Source of the DNA: Paracoccaceae bacterium
GTDB taxonomy: Bacteria > Pseudomonadota > Alphaproteobacteria > Rhodobacterales > Rhodobacteraceae
Length of the DNA: 15,340 nucleotides
Direction of reading: 5' to 3'
NCBI GenBank assembly: GCA_015487335.1
Contig: WFPZ01000279.1
Span: forward strand, 1-15,340
Shown: positions 14,594 to 15,340 of the stretch, in pieces
How the letters are laid out: each line of letters starts with the position of its first letter
Position numbering within the stretch: the first letter of the stretch is position 1
Notes under the pieces: model-generated
Told to the model about the DNA's origin: nothing
Seen by the model: the letters and a program-made list of their open reading frames with translations, nothing else
Databases searched by the model: none
Position numbers and translations under genes: made by a program

Positions 14594-15340
14594 TCAGACG
14601 CCCACGGCCACCATGGCCTCGGCCAGAACGGGCACCGTTTTCTCGTTCAGCCCGGCGATATTGATCCGGCTGTCGCCCACCATGTAGATGCCGTGCTCTT
14701 CGCGCATCCGGCGCACCTGCTCGGGGCTTGCGCCGATTCGCGAGAACATTCCGCGGTGGCGGGCGATGAAATCGAACCGCTCCGAGTTGGTGCGCTGGCG
14801 CAGTTCGGCGGCCAGCTGTTCGCGCAGCTTCAGCATGCCCTGGCGCATCCCTTCCAGTTCCGCCTGCCAGTCGGCGCGCAGGGCCTCGTCATCGAGGATC
14901 GTCGACACCACCCGCGCCCCGTGGTCCGGCGGGAAGGAGAAGTTCTGCCGGTTCAGGAAGGCCAGGGTGCCCTGGGTGACGGGCCGGGTGCCACTGTCGG
15001 GAGCGATGGCCATCAGCAGCCCGGCGCGCTCGCGGTAGATGCCAAAGTTCTTCGAGCAGCTGGCCGCGATCAGCACCTCGGGCAGGCTCGAGGCCACCAG
15101 CCGGGTGGCGGCGGCGTCTTCCTCCAGCCCGTCGCCGAAGCCCTGATAGGCGATGTCGATCAGGGGCACCGCGCCAGTTCTTTCCAGCAGCTGCACCACC
15201 TCGCGCCACTGGTCGAGGGTGAGGTTGGCCCCGGTGGGGTTGTGGCAGCAACCGTGCAGCAGCACCACGTCGCCGGCCTTCACGCCGGCCAGATCCTCCA
15301 TCATGCCGGCGAAATCGACATCGCGGGTGGCGCTGTCGAA
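14594..15340 (-). CDS. Aspartate/aromatic aminotransferase, 5'-truncated (mirror copy)
   Basis: Mirror of 1-747. The frame runs off the right edge at exactly the same codon as the left copy runs off the left edge. Two independent gene copies would not be expected to be cut at the same base, so this is evidence that the window is one unit plus its complement. Confidence 0.92.
   Translation of the reverse strand, partial: FDSATRDVDFAGMMEDLAGVKAGDVVLLHGCCHNPTGANLTLDQWREVVQLLERTGAVPLIDIAYQGFGDGLEEDAAATRLVASSLPEVLIAASCSKNFGIYRERAGLLMAIAPDSGTRPVTQGTLAFLNRQNFSFPPDHGARVVSTILDDEALRADWQAELEGMRQGMLKLREQLAAELRQRTNSERFDFIARHRGMFSRIGASPEQVRRMREEHGIYMVGDSRINIAGLNEKTVPVLAEAMVAVGV

Larger units (their letters stand above)
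1..15340. repeat. Perfect 7,670-bp head-to-head inverted repeat spanning the whole window
   Basis: Arm A (1-7670) and arm B (7671-15340) are reverse complements with no spacer. The first bases, TTCGACAGCGCCACCCGCGA, are the reverse complement of the last bases. All coding regions recur at mirrored coordinates (15341 minus x) with identical protein sequence. The 748-877 and 14464-14593 spacers also match when compared by eye. No substitution or indel was noticed, although I did not align every base. Perfect identity with zero spacer, ending at the same base at both edges, is what a fold-back contig or chimeric amplicon looks like. A natural inverted duplication would usually carry an asymmetric spacer or some divergence. 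Confidence 0.98.

Noticed and set aside
7671..15340. Arm B as a genuine second set of genes (paralogous duplication)
   Set aside because: There is zero divergence, no spacer, no mobile element at the junction and identical truncation at the far end; an artefact or unresolved dimer explains this better.

Overview
The window is one 7,670-base segment followed immediately by its own reverse complement. Base 1 pairs with base 15340, and the axis lies between 7670 and 7671 with no spacer. Every coding region in the left half (arm A, 1-7670) recurs in the right half (arm B, 7671-15340) on the opposite strand at position 15341 minus x, with an identical translation. The intergenic stretches I compared by eye also match. 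The real information content is therefore 7.7 kb. Both outer ends stop at the same base inside the same aminotransferase gene, which suggests that the window is a complete contig made of two copies of one unit. A fold-back assembly or amplification product is the leading explanation. A true head-to-head inverted duplication or a hairpin replicon end is possible but has no positive support here.

The DNA is GC-rich with strong G/C preference at third codon positions. Gene families and protein sequences look alphaproteobacterial, most likely Rhodobacteraceae/Paracoccaceae. Pointers are the glnK-amtB pair with a signal peptide on the transporter, the style of the class A penicillin-binding protein, and a TTCATCTTGCCCCAAATACTC-type intergenic motif that I recall as common in that family. 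I could not check this assignment by search.

Layout of arm A: the 3' two-thirds of an aspartate/aromatic aminotransferase (1-747, +); a terminator zone between convergent genes (about 790-860); amtB (878-2200, -) and glnK (2233-2571, -), forming a glnK-amtB operon for ammonium uptake and its PII control; a 255-bp divergent control region with TGTGCA half-sites; a bifunctional PBP1A-type peptidoglycan synthase (2827-5175, +); 385 bp with no convincing gene; a short azoreductase-like N-terminal remnant (5561-5695, -); a divergent control region with a perfect 8-bp inverted repeat; a LysR-type regulator (5819-6700, +) overlapping by 10 bases an EamA/DMT-family exporter (6691-7599, +); then 71 bases of non-coding DNA to the axis. 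Arm B repeats all of this in mirror order.

Functionally this is ordinary chromosomal housekeeping: nitrogen assimilation (aminotransferase, AmtB, GlnK), cell-wall synthesis, and a regulator-transporter pair. I see no phage, transposase, toxin-antitoxin, CRISPR, rRNA or tRNA features. The perfect palindrome is the one striking property. Smaller points of interest are the Cys-containing insertion in the glycosyltransferase domain, the azoR-like remnant beside an intact LysR gene, and the operator-like repeats.
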